NCBI GenBank assembly: GCA_033764725.1
Contig: JANRIR010000051.1
Location: forward strand, 62,001 to 126,000
Source of the DNA: RI-43 sp033764725
GTDB taxonomy: Bacteria > Pseudomonadota > Alphaproteobacteria > Caulobacterales > Aquidulcibacteraceae
Direction of reading: 5' to 3'
Length of the DNA stretch: 64,000 nt
The notes under the pieces are model-generated. The model did no database searches. It was not told where the DNA came from and saw only the letters and a program-made list of their open reading frames with translations. The translations under genes and the position numbers were made by a program. The stretch's first letter is position 1. Each line of letters starts with the position of its first letter. Below are positions 8,437 through 17,292 of the stretch, in pieces.

Positions 8437-8465
8437 AAAATAAATTATCCCCTTCACGGGGTCAA
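8437..8465 (-). promoter_or_regulatory. Probable sigma-70-type promoter of ilvB
   Basis: On the minus strand, TTGACC (8465-8460) and TATTTT (8442-8437) are separated by 17 bases in an AT-rich island within otherwise GC-rich DNA. Transcription would start near 8430, about 20 bases before the leader peptide ATG, and just after the miaA stop codon (8481). Positions are from inspection only. Confidence 0.6.
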
Positions 8466-8480
8466 CCGCCGTTTTTGGGG

Positions 8481-9425
8481 TTATTTTTTGCTGATTTCAT
8501 GGTCTTGCGGGTTTGTTTCTGTGGCCATGACGCGTGCGGCCTCAAACGCGGCCTCCGGCGCGACGCTGGGCCAATCCGGCATCTGGCCGCGCATCCAGGT
8601 GAATTGGCGCTTGGCGTAGTTGCGCGTGTCCTGCCGTGCGACGTCGAGCGCAGCGTCGAGGCCGATCTCGCCGCGCAGGTAGGCCATGAGCGCCGGCGCG
8701 CCGTGCGCCTTCATGCAGGGCAACAGCGGATCGAGGCCACGATCGGCGAGACGGCGCACCTCCTCCAGCGCGCCGTCGCGCGCCATCGCCGTGACGCGCG
8801 CATCGATCGCAGCGTAAAGCGCGGCGCGGTCCGGCGCGAGGCGCAAACCGCGCCACGCCCCGGGCGCAAGCGGCGGCGGCGGCTGCGCTGCGATCCAGGC
8901 GCTGAGCGGGCGCCCGGTCGCCTCGACGACCTCGAGCGCGCGGAGAATGCGCGGCGCGTCCTGCGGCGAGAGCTTCGCCGCCGCGTCCGGATCGCGGGCC
9001 TGAAGGCTTGCGTGCAGCGCGGCGGGGCCTTCCGCCTTGAGGCGGGCGTGCAGCGCAGCGCGGATCGCCGCCTCCCCGGGCGGCGCCGCCGCGAGGCCTT
9101 CGGTCAGCGCCTTGAAGTACAGCCCCGTGCCGCCGACGACGATCGGCAGGCGGCCGCGCGCCGCGATGGCGGCGACGACAGGGGCAGCGACCGCCGCCCA
9201 GCGGCCGACCGAGAAGCGCTCAGCCGCATCGACGACGCCATAAAGATGGTGCGGCGCCTGCGCCTCCTCCGCCGGCGACGGCCGTGCGGTGAGCACGCGC
9301 AAATCCGCATAGACCTGCATTGAATCCGCGTTGACGATCTCGCCGTCAAAGGCGGCCGCGAGCCGCAGCGCGAGCGCGGACTTGCCGCTCGCCGTCGGCC
9401 CCATGATAAGCAGCGCAGGTCTCAT
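8481..9425 (-). CDS. miaA: tRNA dimethylallyltransferase
   Basis: Adds the dimethylallyl group to N6 of A37 in tRNAs reading UNN codons. The protein has 314 residues with the P-loop GPTASGKS at 9-16, the DSMQVYADLRVLTARPS segment that recognises the substrate, VVGGTGLYFKAL, and the C-terminal RQFTWMRGQ segment, all typical of MiaA. Its start codon overlaps by two bases with the start codon of serB on the other strand, so each gene has its upstream region inside the other. The gene ends 16 bp before the ilvB promoter on the same strand. Confidence 0.96.
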   Translation of the reverse strand: MRPALLIMGPTASGKSALALRLAAAFDGEIVNADSMQVYADLRVLTARPSPAEEAQAPHHLYGVVDAAERFSVGRWAAVAAPVVAAIAARGRLPIVVGGTGLYFKALTEGLAAAPPGEAAIRAALHARLKAEGPAALHASLQARDPDAAAKLSPQDAPRILRALEVVEATGRPLSAWIAAQPPPPLAPGAWRGLRLAPDRAALYAAIDARVTAMARDGALEEVRRLADRGLDPLLPCMKAHGAPALMAYLRGEIGLDAALDVARQDTRNYAKRQFTWMRGQMPDWPSVAPEAAFEAARVMATETNPQDHEISKK

Positions 9426-10329
9426 GCCGGAACCTCAGCCCCACACGCTCACCTTCGTCGCCCCAGCGGGCGAGAAGGCCGTCTATCGCAAAGCGCTTTT
9501 GATGCTGGGGCGCGTGGCTTTGGCGCGCAAGCTGCCGCCGCCGCGCGTGCTCGCCGGCTGGATCGCGGCGGAATGGGATTATCCGGCGCGCGACGCCGAG
9601 CTGGCCGAGGAAGCCGCGCACGCCGTGGGCGATCTGCCGGTCGATTGGGCGCTCTTGCCGAGCGCGGGGCGACGCAAGAGCGTGCTGATCGCCGACATGG
9701 ATTCCACCATCATCACGGTCGAGTGTCTCGATGAACTTGCCGACTATGCCGGGCTAAAGGAAGAGATCGCGGCCATCACCGAACGCGCGATGCGCGGCGA
9801 ACTCGCCTTCGAGCCGGCGCTGCGCGCGCGGGTCGCGCGGCTCAAGGGCCTGAAGCTGGAGATGCTGCAGCGCTGCTATGGCGAACGCGTGCGGCTCTCG
9901 CCCGGCGCGCAGACGCTGGTGCGCACGATGGCCGCGCATGGCGCGCAGACGGCGCTGGTGTCGGGCGGCTTCACCTTCTTCACCGAACGCGTGGCCGCCG
10001 CGGCCGGTTTCGCGGCGCATCGCGCCAACGTTCTGCTGGACGACGGCGCAGCCCTCACCGGCGCGGTGGCCGAGCCGATCCTCGGCCGCGAGGCGAAACT
10101 CCAGGCTTTGCATGAAACCTCCGCGTCGGCGGGCGTCGCGCCGGAGGCCGCGCTGGCGATCGGCGACGGCGCCAACGACCTCGCCATGCTGCATGCGGCA
10201 GGTTTGGGGATCGCCTACCGCGCCAAGCCGATCGTGGCGGCGGAGGCCGATGCGCGGATCGCGCACACCACGCTCGAAACCGCGCTCTATTTTCAAGGCT
10301 ATGCGCAGCGCGAGTTCGCTGCGGTGTGA
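9424..10329 (+). CDS. serB: Phosphoserine phosphatase
   Basis: HAD-family phosphatase for the last step of serine synthesis, 301 residues. The nucleophile motif is DMDST at residues 91-95; motif II is LVSGGF, a Lys occurs in GREAKLQ, and motif IV is GDGANDLAML. The N-terminal 80 residues form the regulatory ACT-like extension seen in bacterial SerB. The start ATG (9424) is chosen because the protein then begins MPEPQPHTLTF in line with relatives, and AGG lies 6 bases upstream; this start overlaps the miaA ATG on the other strand. It converges on degP with a 3-bp gap. Confidence 0.95.
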   Translation: MPEPQPHTLTFVAPAGEKAVYRKALLMLGRVALARKLPPPRVLAGWIAAEWDYPARDAELAEEAAHAVGDLPVDWALLPSAGRRKSVLIADMDSTIITVECLDELADYAGLKEEIAAITERAMRGELAFEPALRARVARLKGLKLEMLQRCYGERVRLSPGAQTLVRTMAAHGAQTALVSGGFTFFTERVAAAAGFAAHRANVLLDDGAALTGAVAEPILGREAKLQALHETSASAGVAPEAALAIGDGANDLAMLHAAGLGIAYRAKPIVAAEADARIAHTTLETALYFQGYAQREFAAV

Positions 10330-10332
10330 GCG

Positions 10333-11763
10333 TCAGCGCGCGGGCCGCAGCGCGCGATAGGTGATGCGCCCATCGCGCCTGATGCGCGCCACGATGCGCG
10401 CATCCGCAGCGCGCGCCGTCTCCGCGATTTCGCGCGCCTGGCCGATGGTCTCGATCTCTTCGGCCGCCAAGGTTTCGATCACGTCGCCAGCGCGCAGGCC
10501 TGCGCGCGCGTTCGCCGGATCTTCAACGCCGAGCACGATCAGCCCGCGCGCATCGTCTGCCAGCGAAAAACGCTGGCGCTGATCGTCGTCGATTTCGCCC
10601 AGCATCAGACCCAAGGCGCGGCCGCTGCGCGCGCGCCCGGGCAGGCGCGGCCCGTCTTCTTCCGAGAGTGCGGCCGGCAAGCCAGGATCGGCCTCGCGCA
10701 GACGCGCGATCGTCACCGCCATCGTCATCCGACGCCCCTCGCGTACGATGTCGATCGGAGCGGCGCCGCCGACCTCGGCCTCCGCGACCATGCGCGTCAG
10801 GCTGCGCCCGTCGGCGATGGCGCGGCCCGCGAAGCGCACCACGACATCGCCGGCGCGCAGGCCCGCGCGCGCGGCCGGGCTGTCGGGCGTGATCCGGGTG
10901 ATCACCGCGCCGCCCTGTTGCGGCAGGGCGTTGCGCTGCGCGATCTCCGGCGTCACCGACGCCAGGCGCACGCCGAGCCACCCGCGGCGCACCTCGCCAT
11001 AGGCCACGATGTGGCGGATCACCTGGCTGATCTGCGCCGATGGAATGGCGAAGCCGACGCCGACCGATGCGCCTGTCGGCGACACGATCGCCGTGTTCAC
11101 GCCGATCACTTCGCCGCGCATATTGAACAGCGGCCCGCCGGAATTGCCGCGATTGATCGAGGCGTCGGTCTGGATGAAATCGTCGTAGCGGCCGGCGTCG
11201 ATGTTGCGGTTGCGCGCCGAGATGATGCCGCTCGTCACCGTGCCGCCGAGGCCGAACGGATTGCCGATCGCCAGGACCAGATCGCCGACGCGTGCGGCGT
11301 CGCTGTCGCCCAGCGCCGCAAACGGCAAGGGCCGGCCCAGATCGACGCGCAGCACCGCAAGATCGGTGGCGCGATCGACGCCCAGGATACGCGCCGGCGC
11401 TTGTTCGCCGGATTGGAAAATGACCGCAATGGTCTCGGCGCCCTCGATGACGTGATAATTCGTCACCACCACGCCGTCCGCCGACACCACGAAGCCGGAG
11501 CCCAGCGAGGTCGCCTGCGGGGCGCCGTCCTCGAGCTCTTCGTTGAAGCGCTCCAGCGGCGAGCCGCGCGGAAAGCGCGGCGCCTCCTCCACGCCGTCGA
11601 TGCGTTGCATGGTGGCGATGTTGACCACCGTCGGCGTCAACCGGTCGGCAAGGTCGGCAAAGCCCGAGACGGGCAGGCGAGACTGCGCCGAAGCCGGCGC
11701 GATCGCGGCGAGGCCCGCGGCCGCAGCGATGATCATGCGCTTCAAGATCGCCCCGTGCGCCAT
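10333..11763 (-). CDS. degP: Periplasmic serine protease DegP/HtrA family
   Basis: A 476-residue envelope protease/chaperone that degrades misfolded exported proteins. It has a signal peptide ending ASAQ at about 27, a trypsin-like domain with the catalytic triad H104 (TNYHVIEG), D134 (RATDLAVL) and S208 (NRGNSGGPLF), and two PDZ domains, the first near 262-345 and the second near 400-470 (ARAGLRAGDVIETL). An alternative start at residue 10 would still leave a signal peptide. It is the third gene of an hflK-hflC-degP operon, 47 bp after hflC, an arrangement found in many alphaproteobacteria and linked to membrane protein quality control. Confidence 0.95.
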   Translation of the reverse strand: MAHGAILKRMIIAAAAGLAAIAPASAQSRLPVSGFADLADRLTPTVVNIATMQRIDGVEEAPRFPRGSPLERFNEELEDGAPQATSLGSGFVVSADGVVVTNYHVIEGAETIAVIFQSGEQAPARILGVDRATDLAVLRVDLGRPLPFAALGDSDAARVGDLVLAIGNPFGLGGTVTSGIISARNRNIDAGRYDDFIQTDASINRGNSGGPLFNMRGEVIGVNTAIVSPTGASVGVGFAIPSAQISQVIRHIVAYGEVRRGWLGVRLASVTPEIAQRNALPQQGGAVITRITPDSPAARAGLRAGDVVVRFAGRAIADGRSLTRMVAEAEVGGAAPIDIVREGRRMTMAVTIARLREADPGLPAALSEEDGPRLPGRARSGRALGLMLGEIDDDQRQRFSLADDARGLIVLGVEDPANARAGLRAGDVIETLAAEEIETIGQAREIAETARAADARIVARIRRDGRITYRALRPAR

Positions 11764-11810
11764 CGACGCCCGCTTATCCGCGGCGCGTCGTCAGCGCAAG
11801 CGGCGGCGGC

Positions 11811-12716
11811 TCAATTGCCGCCGTTGCGGTTGCGCATGTAGCGGAAGAACTCGCCGCTGGGCGGCACCACCATAGGCGTGCCCGGCGGGATCGAGCGCTC
11901 ATAAGCCTGCAGCGAGCGATAGAAGGCGGCGAACTCCGGATTGCGGCCATAGGCCTCCGCAAAGATCGCCGCGCGGCGCGCATCGCCGTCGCCGCGAATC
12001 TTTTGCGCAGCTTCCTGGGCTTCGGCGCGGATGACGACGGCCTGGCGATCGGCGTCGGCGCGCACGCGCAGCGCCTGCTCCTCGCCCTTGGCGCGGATTT
12101 CCGCCGCCACCTGCTCGCGCTCCGTGCGCATGCGCGCATAGACGCGTTCGGCGGTTTCGCGCGGCAGATCGACCTGGCGGATGCGCACGTCGATGATCTG
12201 CACGCCAAGTTCGCCGGCAGCTTCGCGATTGATGTCGGCGACGACCGCACGCATCAGCGCGTTGCGTTGCGTGGTGATGATGGCGTTCTGCGTGGCTCCG
12301 CCGAGGGCGCGGCGCAGCGACGCTTCCGCCAGCGCTTCAAGACGCACGCGCCCGCCCTCTTCGGTCTGCGCGGCCTGATAGAAGCGCAACGGGTCCATGA
12401 TGCGCCAGCGCACATAGGCGTCGACGAGCAGGTTCTGCTGATCCGACGCTGTGACGCGCCGCTCCGACAGGGTGAAGCCGAGGATGCGGCGGTCGAACGT
12501 CACGACATTGTCGATGAACGGCACCTTCACATAGAGGCCAGGAGCCTCTTCGTTGCGCGGTGCGTTGATCACGCCGATGACGTTGCCGTAGCGCACGACC
12601 TCGCCGAAGCGCAGCACAAGCGCCTGCTGCGTCTGCGACACGGTGAAAAAGGTGTTGGCGAGCAGCAGCAAGCCGACGCCGATGGCGATGAGAAAAGGCG
12701 CAGTCCAGACGCGCAT
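11811..12716 (-). CDS. hflC: HflC, SPFH/band 7 membrane protease modulator
   Basis: A 301-residue SPFH protein with one N-terminal membrane segment (residues 5-26) followed by TVSQTQQALVLRFGEVVR, the usual HflC opening. The band 7 domain runs to about residue 190 and a long charged helix (AEIRAKGEEQALRVRADADRQ region) follows. HflK and HflC assemble into a cage around FtsH on the periplasmic face and modulate its proteolysis. The start codon overlaps the hflK stop as TGATG, indicating translational coupling. Confidence 0.96.
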   Translation of the reverse strand: MRVWTAPFLIAIGVGLLLLANTFFTVSQTQQALVLRFGEVVRYGNVIGVINAPRNEEAPGLYVKVPFIDNVVTFDRRILGFTLSERRVTASDQQNLLVDAYVRWRIMDPLRFYQAAQTEEGGRVRLEALAEASLRRALGGATQNAIITTQRNALMRAVVADINREAAGELGVQIIDVRIRQVDLPRETAERVYARMRTEREQVAAEIRAKGEEQALRVRADADRQAVVIRAEAQEAAQKIRGDGDARRAAIFAEAYGRNPEFAAFYRSLQAYERSIPPGTPMVVPPSGEFFRYMRNRNGGN

Positions 12717-13924
12717 CAGCGGCCTCCCTGGCGAACGGCGGGCGCCTGCGGCGCCGGTGCGGCGGCCGGCGCAGGCGGCGTGCGGCGCAATTGATCAAGC
12801 GGAATGATCGGCACGGCGCCCGAGCGCTCATCGATGATGATGCGGTCGGCGCCCTGATAAATCCGCTCCATGGTTTCGGTGTAGAGACGGTCGCGCGTCA
12901 CGCGCGGAGAGCGGCGATACTCGGCCTCCACGAGCCGGAAGCGCTCGGCCTCACCGGCCGCTTCGCGCGTCACCTGCTCGCGATAGCCTTCGGCCTCCTG
13001 CGTGATCTGCGCAGCCTGACCGCGGGCGTTGGGCACCACTTCATTGAGATATTGCTGGGCGCGGTTGATTTGCGTTTCGGCGTCCTGGCCGGCGCGGACG
13101 ACGTCGTCGAACGCATCGATGACCTGCGGCGGCGGCGCCACCTTCAGCATCTGCACCTGCAGCAATTGCACGCCCATACCGTACTGGTCGAGCACGCCCT
13201 GGGCGAGATCGCGCACCGCGAGTTCGATCTGGCCGCGATCGCGGGTGATGATCAGCTCGAGCTGGCGCTGGCCGATGACTTCGCGCATCGCGGCCTCCGC
13301 CACGCCGCGGATCGCTTCTTCCTGATCGCGCACGTTGAACAGAAAATCTTCCGCATCCGTCAAACGAAAGAGAACGGCGAAATCGATGTCGACGATGCTT
13401 TCGTCCCCGGTCAGCATCAGGCTCTCGCCCTCGACGTCCTGCTGCTCGCGGATGCCGACCTCGATGCGGCGCTGCTGGGTCTGCTGGACCACGCGCACGG
13501 TTTCGATCGGCAGCGGAAGGTGCACATGCAGGCCAGGACCGGTGGTGCGGTTGAGTGCGCCGAAACGCTGGACAACGCCAACCTCGCCTTGATCGACGAT
13601 ATAGATCCCGGACGCCACCCAGCCGATCATCAGCAGGCCGCCGATGGCCAGCACGCCGCCCGGCGTGCCGCCGGTTCCGCCGCCGGTTCCGCCGCCGGTC
13701 CCGCCGCCTTGGCCGCCGCCGCGCCCGCCGAACCGGCCGCGCAGGCGCTCGCGGAAGCGGCGCACCATTTCATCGAGGTCGGGCCCGTCGCCGCCCTGCT
13801 GGGGCCGCCGCGGCGGCTGGCCCCAAGGCTGGCGCGGAGGCTCCCGCCCCCACGGCCCGCCGCCTCCACCCTTGCCTTGGCCGCCGGACCCGTCCGACGA
13901 ATTCGACTGATCATTCCAAGGCAT
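12716..13924 (-). CDS. hflK: HflK, SPFH/band 7 membrane protease modulator
   Basis: A 402-residue partner of HflC. The N-terminal 75 residues are Gly/Pro/Arg-rich, with PWGREPPRQPWGQPPR and a run of GGGT repeats, as in many HflK proteins. A membrane segment follows (VLAIGGLLMIGWVASGIYIV), then DQGEVGVVQRFG and the SPFH domain. The C-terminal region after about 280 is a long helix with AAQITQEAEGYREQVTREA. ATG at 13924 has AGGGG ten bases upstream; earlier in-frame codons give an unlikely N-terminus. The GGGT stretch is encoded by a short tandem DNA repeat (13675-13715), whose length may vary between strains. Confidence 0.95.
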   Translation of the reverse strand: MPWNDQSNSSDGSGGQGKGGGGGPWGREPPRQPWGQPPRRPQQGGDGPDLDEMVRRFRERLRGRFGGRGGGQGGGTGGGTGGGTGGTPGGVLAIGGLLMIGWVASGIYIVDQGEVGVVQRFGALNRTTGPGLHVHLPLPIETVRVVQQTQQRRIEVGIREQQDVEGESLMLTGDESIVDIDFAVLFRLTDAEDFLFNVRDQEEAIRGVAEAAMREVIGQRQLELIITRDRGQIELAVRDLAQGVLDQYGMGVQLLQVQMLKVAPPPQVIDAFDDVVRAGQDAETQINRAQQYLNEVVPNARGQAAQITQEAEGYREQVTREAAGEAERFRLVEAEYRRSPRVTRDRLYTETMERIYQGADRIIIDERSGAVPIIPLDQLRRTPPAPAAAPAPQAPAVRQGGR

Positions 13925-14016
13925 TGGTTGTTCGACCCCTTTGGCGCGCTGTTCTGGCCGCCTTGCGCGGCTGAGCCGCGCGCCGGATATGTGCCCCCAC
14001 TCCCTAGGGATCAAGC

Positions 14017-15099
14017 ATGAACAACGGTTTGACGATAAGCGAAGAGGCGCTGATCGCGGCCCTTGACCGCATTCAAGACCCCGTGACCGGGCGCGGATTG
14101 GCCGCCGCCGGGCGTATCGCGGGCATCGCCATCCGCCCGGACGGCGCGCTGGCCTTCACGCTGGAAGCGCCGGCGGAGGCCGTCGCGCGCTACAAGACGG
14201 TGCGCGACGCCGCCGAAGCGACGGCGGCGGCGCTCCCTGGAGTTTCGCGCGCCAGCGTGGTTTTGACGGCGCATCGTAGCGCGGCTGCGGCTCCGGGTCG
14301 CGGGCGTCTGCCGGGCGTCGGCGCCGCGATCGCGGTGGCCAGCGCCAAGGGCGGCGTCGGCAAATCCACGATCGCGGTGAACCTCGCGTGCGCGCTCGCC
14401 GCAACCGGCCGTCAGGTCGGTCTGCTCGATCTCGACATTTACGGCCCATCCGTCCCGACGCTGCTCGGCGCCGCCGGGCTCAAGCCGACGCGCGGCGACG
14501 GCAAGACGCTGAACCCGATCCCGGCCTGGGGCCTCAAGACGCTGTCGATCGGCAACATCGTCGATCCCGATCAGGCGATGATCTGGCGCGGCCCGATGGC
14601 CTCCGGCGCCGCGCGGCAATTGCTGGAGGACGCCGCCTGGGCGCCGCTGGATGTGCTCGTGCTCGATCTGCCGCCCGGCACCGGAGACTTGCATTTGACG
14701 CTGCTGCAGCGTCTGGCGCTCGACGGCGTGGTGCTCGTGTCGACGCCGCAGGAGGTCGCGCTCGCCGATGTGCGCCGCGGTGCGGCGATGTTCGAGAAGA
14801 TGCACGCCCCGATCCTCGGCGTCATCGAGAACATGAGCTGGTACGAAGCGGCCGACGGCGCGCGCGCCTACATCTTCGGCGAAGGCGGCGCGCGCCGGAC
14901 GGCCGAGGCGATCGGCGCGCCATTCCTGGGCGAATTGCCGCTCGATATGGATTTGCGCGTCAGCGCCGACGCAGGCGCGCCGCTGGTCGCAAGCCAACCC
15001 GAGCACCCGATGGCGCGCCGCTTCGCCGCGATCGCCGCACGCGTGCTCGATGGGATCGCCGTCGGCGCCAAACCGCTGCCCGAGATCCGCTTCGCCTAA
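14017..15099 (+). CDS. mrp: Mrp/ApbC family iron-sulfur cluster carrier ATPase
   Basis: P-loop ATPase of the Mrp/NBP35 family, 360 residues, which carries Fe-S clusters to apoproteins. An N-terminal MIP18-like domain (about 8-85, LIAALDRIQDPVTGRG) is followed by the ATPase domain with the deviant Walker A ASAKGGVGKST at 108-118, the switch DLDIYGPSVP and Walker B-like LVLDLPPGTGD. The C-terminal CxxC that binds the bridging cluster in characterised Mrp proteins is absent: the segment reads ENMSWYEAADGARAYIFG. The gene is divergent from hflK, with about 90 bp between starts. Confidence 0.9.
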   Translation: MNNGLTISEEALIAALDRIQDPVTGRGLAAAGRIAGIAIRPDGALAFTLEAPAEAVARYKTVRDAAEATAAALPGVSRASVVLTAHRSAAAAPGRGRLPGVGAAIAVASAKGGVGKSTIAVNLACALAATGRQVGLLDLDIYGPSVPTLLGAAGLKPTRGDGKTLNPIPAWGLKTLSIGNIVDPDQAMIWRGPMASGAARQLLEDAAWAPLDVLVLDLPPGTGDLHLTLLQRLALDGVVLVSTPQEVALADVRRGAAMFEKMHAPILGVIENMSWYEAADGARAYIFGEGGARRTAEAIGAPFLGELPLDMDLRVSADAGAPLVASQPEHPMARRFAAIAARVLDGIAVGAKPLPEIRFA

Positions 15100-15103
15100 G
15101 CCG

Positions 15104-15739
15104 TCAGCGGCCTTGCGGCCCGAAGGCGTAGGGGCCGCCTTTCTGCAGGGCGCGCTGATAGGCCGTGCGCGCCTGCCAGGAGTCGAGCGTGCGGGAAAGG
15201 TTGCCATACGCGCCAAGTTTCCCGAAGGTGCGGGCCGCCTCGAGAACGAAGCTGTTTTGGATGTCCGCCGCGGTCAGCCTGTCGCCCACGAGGAAGGATT
15301 TTCCCGCGAGCGCGGCGTCCATATAGCTCAGATGATTGTCGATCTCGGCGGCGATGCGCGGCTGCACGGGCGCGGCCGCATCGCCGAGGCGCATCGTGTA
15401 GAGGTGCAGCATCAGCGGCAGCATCGCGGAGCCTTCCGCGAAATGCATCCAGTGCAGATAGGCCGGCCATTCCGGCGCATCGATCGCCGCGCTGAGCGCG
15501 CCCCCGCCATGCCAGCGCGCGAGATAATCGAGGATCGCGCCGCTTTCGGCGACGACGCGATCGCCATCGACGATCACTGGCGATTTGCCGAGCGGATGCA
15601 CCGCCTTCAGTTCCGGCGGCGCGAGATTGGTGACCGCGTCGCGCTGGTGGAACACGATCTCGTAGGCGACGGCCAGCTCCTCCAGCATCCACAGCACGCG
15701 CTGCGACCGTGAATTATTGAGGTGGTGCACGGTGATCAT
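15104..15739 (-). CDS. Glutathione S-transferase family protein
   Basis: A 211-residue GST. The N-terminal thioredoxin-like domain begins MITVHHLNNSRSQRVLWML, with the Ser/Arg pair after the first strand typical of bacterial GSTs, and contains HPLGKSPVIVDGDRVVAESGAILDYLA, where the cis-Pro and the E-S pair bind glutathione. The all-helical C-terminal domain covers about 90-205 and includes LVGDRLTAADIQNSF. It is cytoplasmic. It converges with mrp (4 bp between stop codons), and 65 bp separate its start from the SMP-30 gene end on the same strand. Confidence 0.92.
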   Translation of the reverse strand: MITVHHLNNSRSQRVLWMLEELAVAYEIVFHQRDAVTNLAPPELKAVHPLGKSPVIVDGDRVVAESGAILDYLARWHGGGALSAAIDAPEWPAYLHWMHFAEGSAMLPLMLHLYTMRLGDAAAPVQPRIAAEIDNHLSYMDAALAGKSFLVGDRLTAADIQNSFVLEAARTFGKLGAYGNLSRTLDSWQARTAYQRALQKGGPYAFGPQGR

Positions 15740-15804
15740 GGCGGTGGGCTCCTTCGATCCGATGTTCCCCCGCCGCCTTGCGAGGCGGGGGTAATCTGCT
15801 AGCG

Positions 15805-16716
15805 CTACGCGTAGTGCGCAAAATTGAGCTTCAATCCCGGCTCCGGCCAGCGCGCTTTGATCAGTTTTCCGGTTCCCGACAGCGTGATGAAGGCGTCGCG
15901 CATATCGGCGCCGCCGAAGCAGATGTTCGTCACCAAAAGGTCCGGAAAGGGCGTATGCGACGAGACGCCCGCAGGCGTGATCGTGGTGACGCCGCCATTC
16001 AGGATCGTGGCGATGCACACGTCGCCGTTCGCCTGCACGGCCATGGAGTCGAAAAACACATGCGTCGATTGCGTCGCCACGCAGCGCCCTGGCGCGCCCG
16101 GCGCCGCAGGATTGATTTGGGCCTCGCCAATGATATCGAACGCCCATAATTTACCGCTAACGGTTTCCGCGGCGTAGACCGTCTTTTCGTCCGGCGAAAG
16201 ACCGACGCCGTTCCACCCTATGGACGGATAGGCGACCTCGACGATCTTCGATCCGTCCGGCTTGGCGTAATAGAGCCCGCCATGATCGCGATGGCGGCGA
16301 TAGGTCTTTCCCAAATCCGTGAACCAAAACCCGCCCGCCTTGTCGAACACGATGTCGTTGGGGCCCGAGAGACGTTCGCCGTTCACTGCGTCATAGACGC
16401 GCTCGAATTTTCCCGTGGCGAGATCGACGCGCTCGATGCGGCCGCCCGCGTAGTCGTGCGCGGCGTGGCCCGGAATGCACAAGCCCATCGTCTCATGCCA
16501 CTCGAAGCCGCCATTGTTGCACACATAGACCGCGCCATCCGGCCCCAGCGCCGCGCCGTTCGGGCCGCCGCCGAGCGTGGCGATGACCTCGATCTTGCCG
16601 TTCCACACGCGCGAGAGCGTGCCGCGCTTGATTTCGACGAGGATCACCGAGCCGTCCGGCATCGCGATCGGCCCTTCTGGGAACTGGAGCCCTTCGGCCA
16701 GAATTTCAAAGCTCAT
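15805..16716 (-). CDS. SMP-30/gluconolactonase/LRE family hydrolase
   Basis: Six-bladed beta-propeller hydrolase of 303 residues. Characteristic pieces are LAEGLQFPEGPIAMPDGSVILVE (metal-binding Glu in FPEGP), GPNGAALGPDGAVYVCNNGG, LSGPNDIVFDKAGGFWFTD (Asn and Asp metal ligands) and IGWNGVGLSPDEKTVYAAET. Members hydrolyse sugar or aromatic lactones with a divalent metal. No signal peptide is present. A GGGAGCGG site precedes the ATG. The gene is flanked by a GST and folA on the same strand; no pathway can be inferred from this context. Confidence 0.92.
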   Translation of the reverse strand: MSFEILAEGLQFPEGPIAMPDGSVILVEIKRGTLSRVWNGKIEVIATLGGGPNGAALGPDGAVYVCNNGGFEWHETMGLCIPGHAAHDYAGGRIERVDLATGKFERVYDAVNGERLSGPNDIVFDKAGGFWFTDLGKTYRRHRDHGGLYYAKPDGSKIVEVAYPSIGWNGVGLSPDEKTVYAAETVSGKLWAFDIIGEAQINPAAPGAPGRCVATQSTHVFFDSMAVQANGDVCIATILNGGVTTITPAGVSSHTPFPDLLVTNICFGGADMRDAFITLSGTGKLIKARWPEPGLKLNFAHYA

Positions 16717-16779
16717 CGCGCCGCTCCCGTTTTGTGGTTTTCCACACTGTAGCGGGCGACGCTGCGGCAGGGAAAGCGC

Positions 16780-17292
16780 TTATCCGGCGCGCTCGAGCGT
16801 GCGGACGGTAAAGGCGGCGTCGTCCTTCGGGCCGGCGGCGTGGGCGGCGCGCGCGGTTTCGCGCCAGGCGGATTCGTCATAGCTGAAATGGACGTCGCCT
16901 TCCGGCGCGAGATCGACCTCGGTGACGAGGATGCGCTCTGCCTGCGGCAGGAGCGCGGCGTAGAGCTGCGCCCCGCCGATGACGCACACCGCATCCGCGC
17001 CCGACGCCGCCGCCATTGCGCGGCCCGCCGCGAGCAGCGCGTCGAGCGAGGCGAAGCTCCAGCCGCCTTCAGCGCGAAACGCGGGATCGCGCGTGAGCAC
17101 GAGATTGGGACGGCCCGGCAGCGGCTTGCGCGGCAGCGAGTCCCACGTCTTGCGGCCCATCAGCACCGGCCGACCCATCGTGGCGGCCTTGAAGTGCGCC
17201 ATGTCCGAGGCGAGCCGCCAGGGCAGCGCACCCTCGCGCCCGATGACGCCATTGCGCCCGCGCGCGACAATGAGGGTGAGCGGCGCCGTCAC
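16780..17292 (-). CDS. folA: Dihydrofolate reductase
   Basis: A 170-residue DHFR that regenerates tetrahydrofolate with NADPH. Clear marks are LIVARGRNGVIGREGALPWRLASDM (substrate site with Asp), GRPVLMGRKTWDSLPRKPLPGRPNLVLTR, and CVIGGAQLYAALLPQAERILVTEV. The start is a GTG at 17292 that overlaps the thyA stop as GTGA. thyA produces dihydrofolate when it makes dTMP, so the coupling of these two genes is functionally direct. Confidence 0.96.
   Translation of the reverse strand: MTAPLTLIVARGRNGVIGREGALPWRLASDMAHFKAATMGRPVLMGRKTWDSLPRKPLPGRPNLVLTRDPAFRAEGGWSFASLDALLAAGRAMAAASGADAVCVIGGAQLYAALLPQAERILVTEVDLAPEGDVHFSYDESAWRETARAAHAAGPKDDAAFTVRTLERAG

Noticed and set aside
8431..8460. Hairpin CCCC-GTGAA-GGGG with T-rich end as a miaA terminator
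   Set aside because: The stem is only 4 bp and the same bases form a well-spaced promoter for ilvB, which is the better reading.
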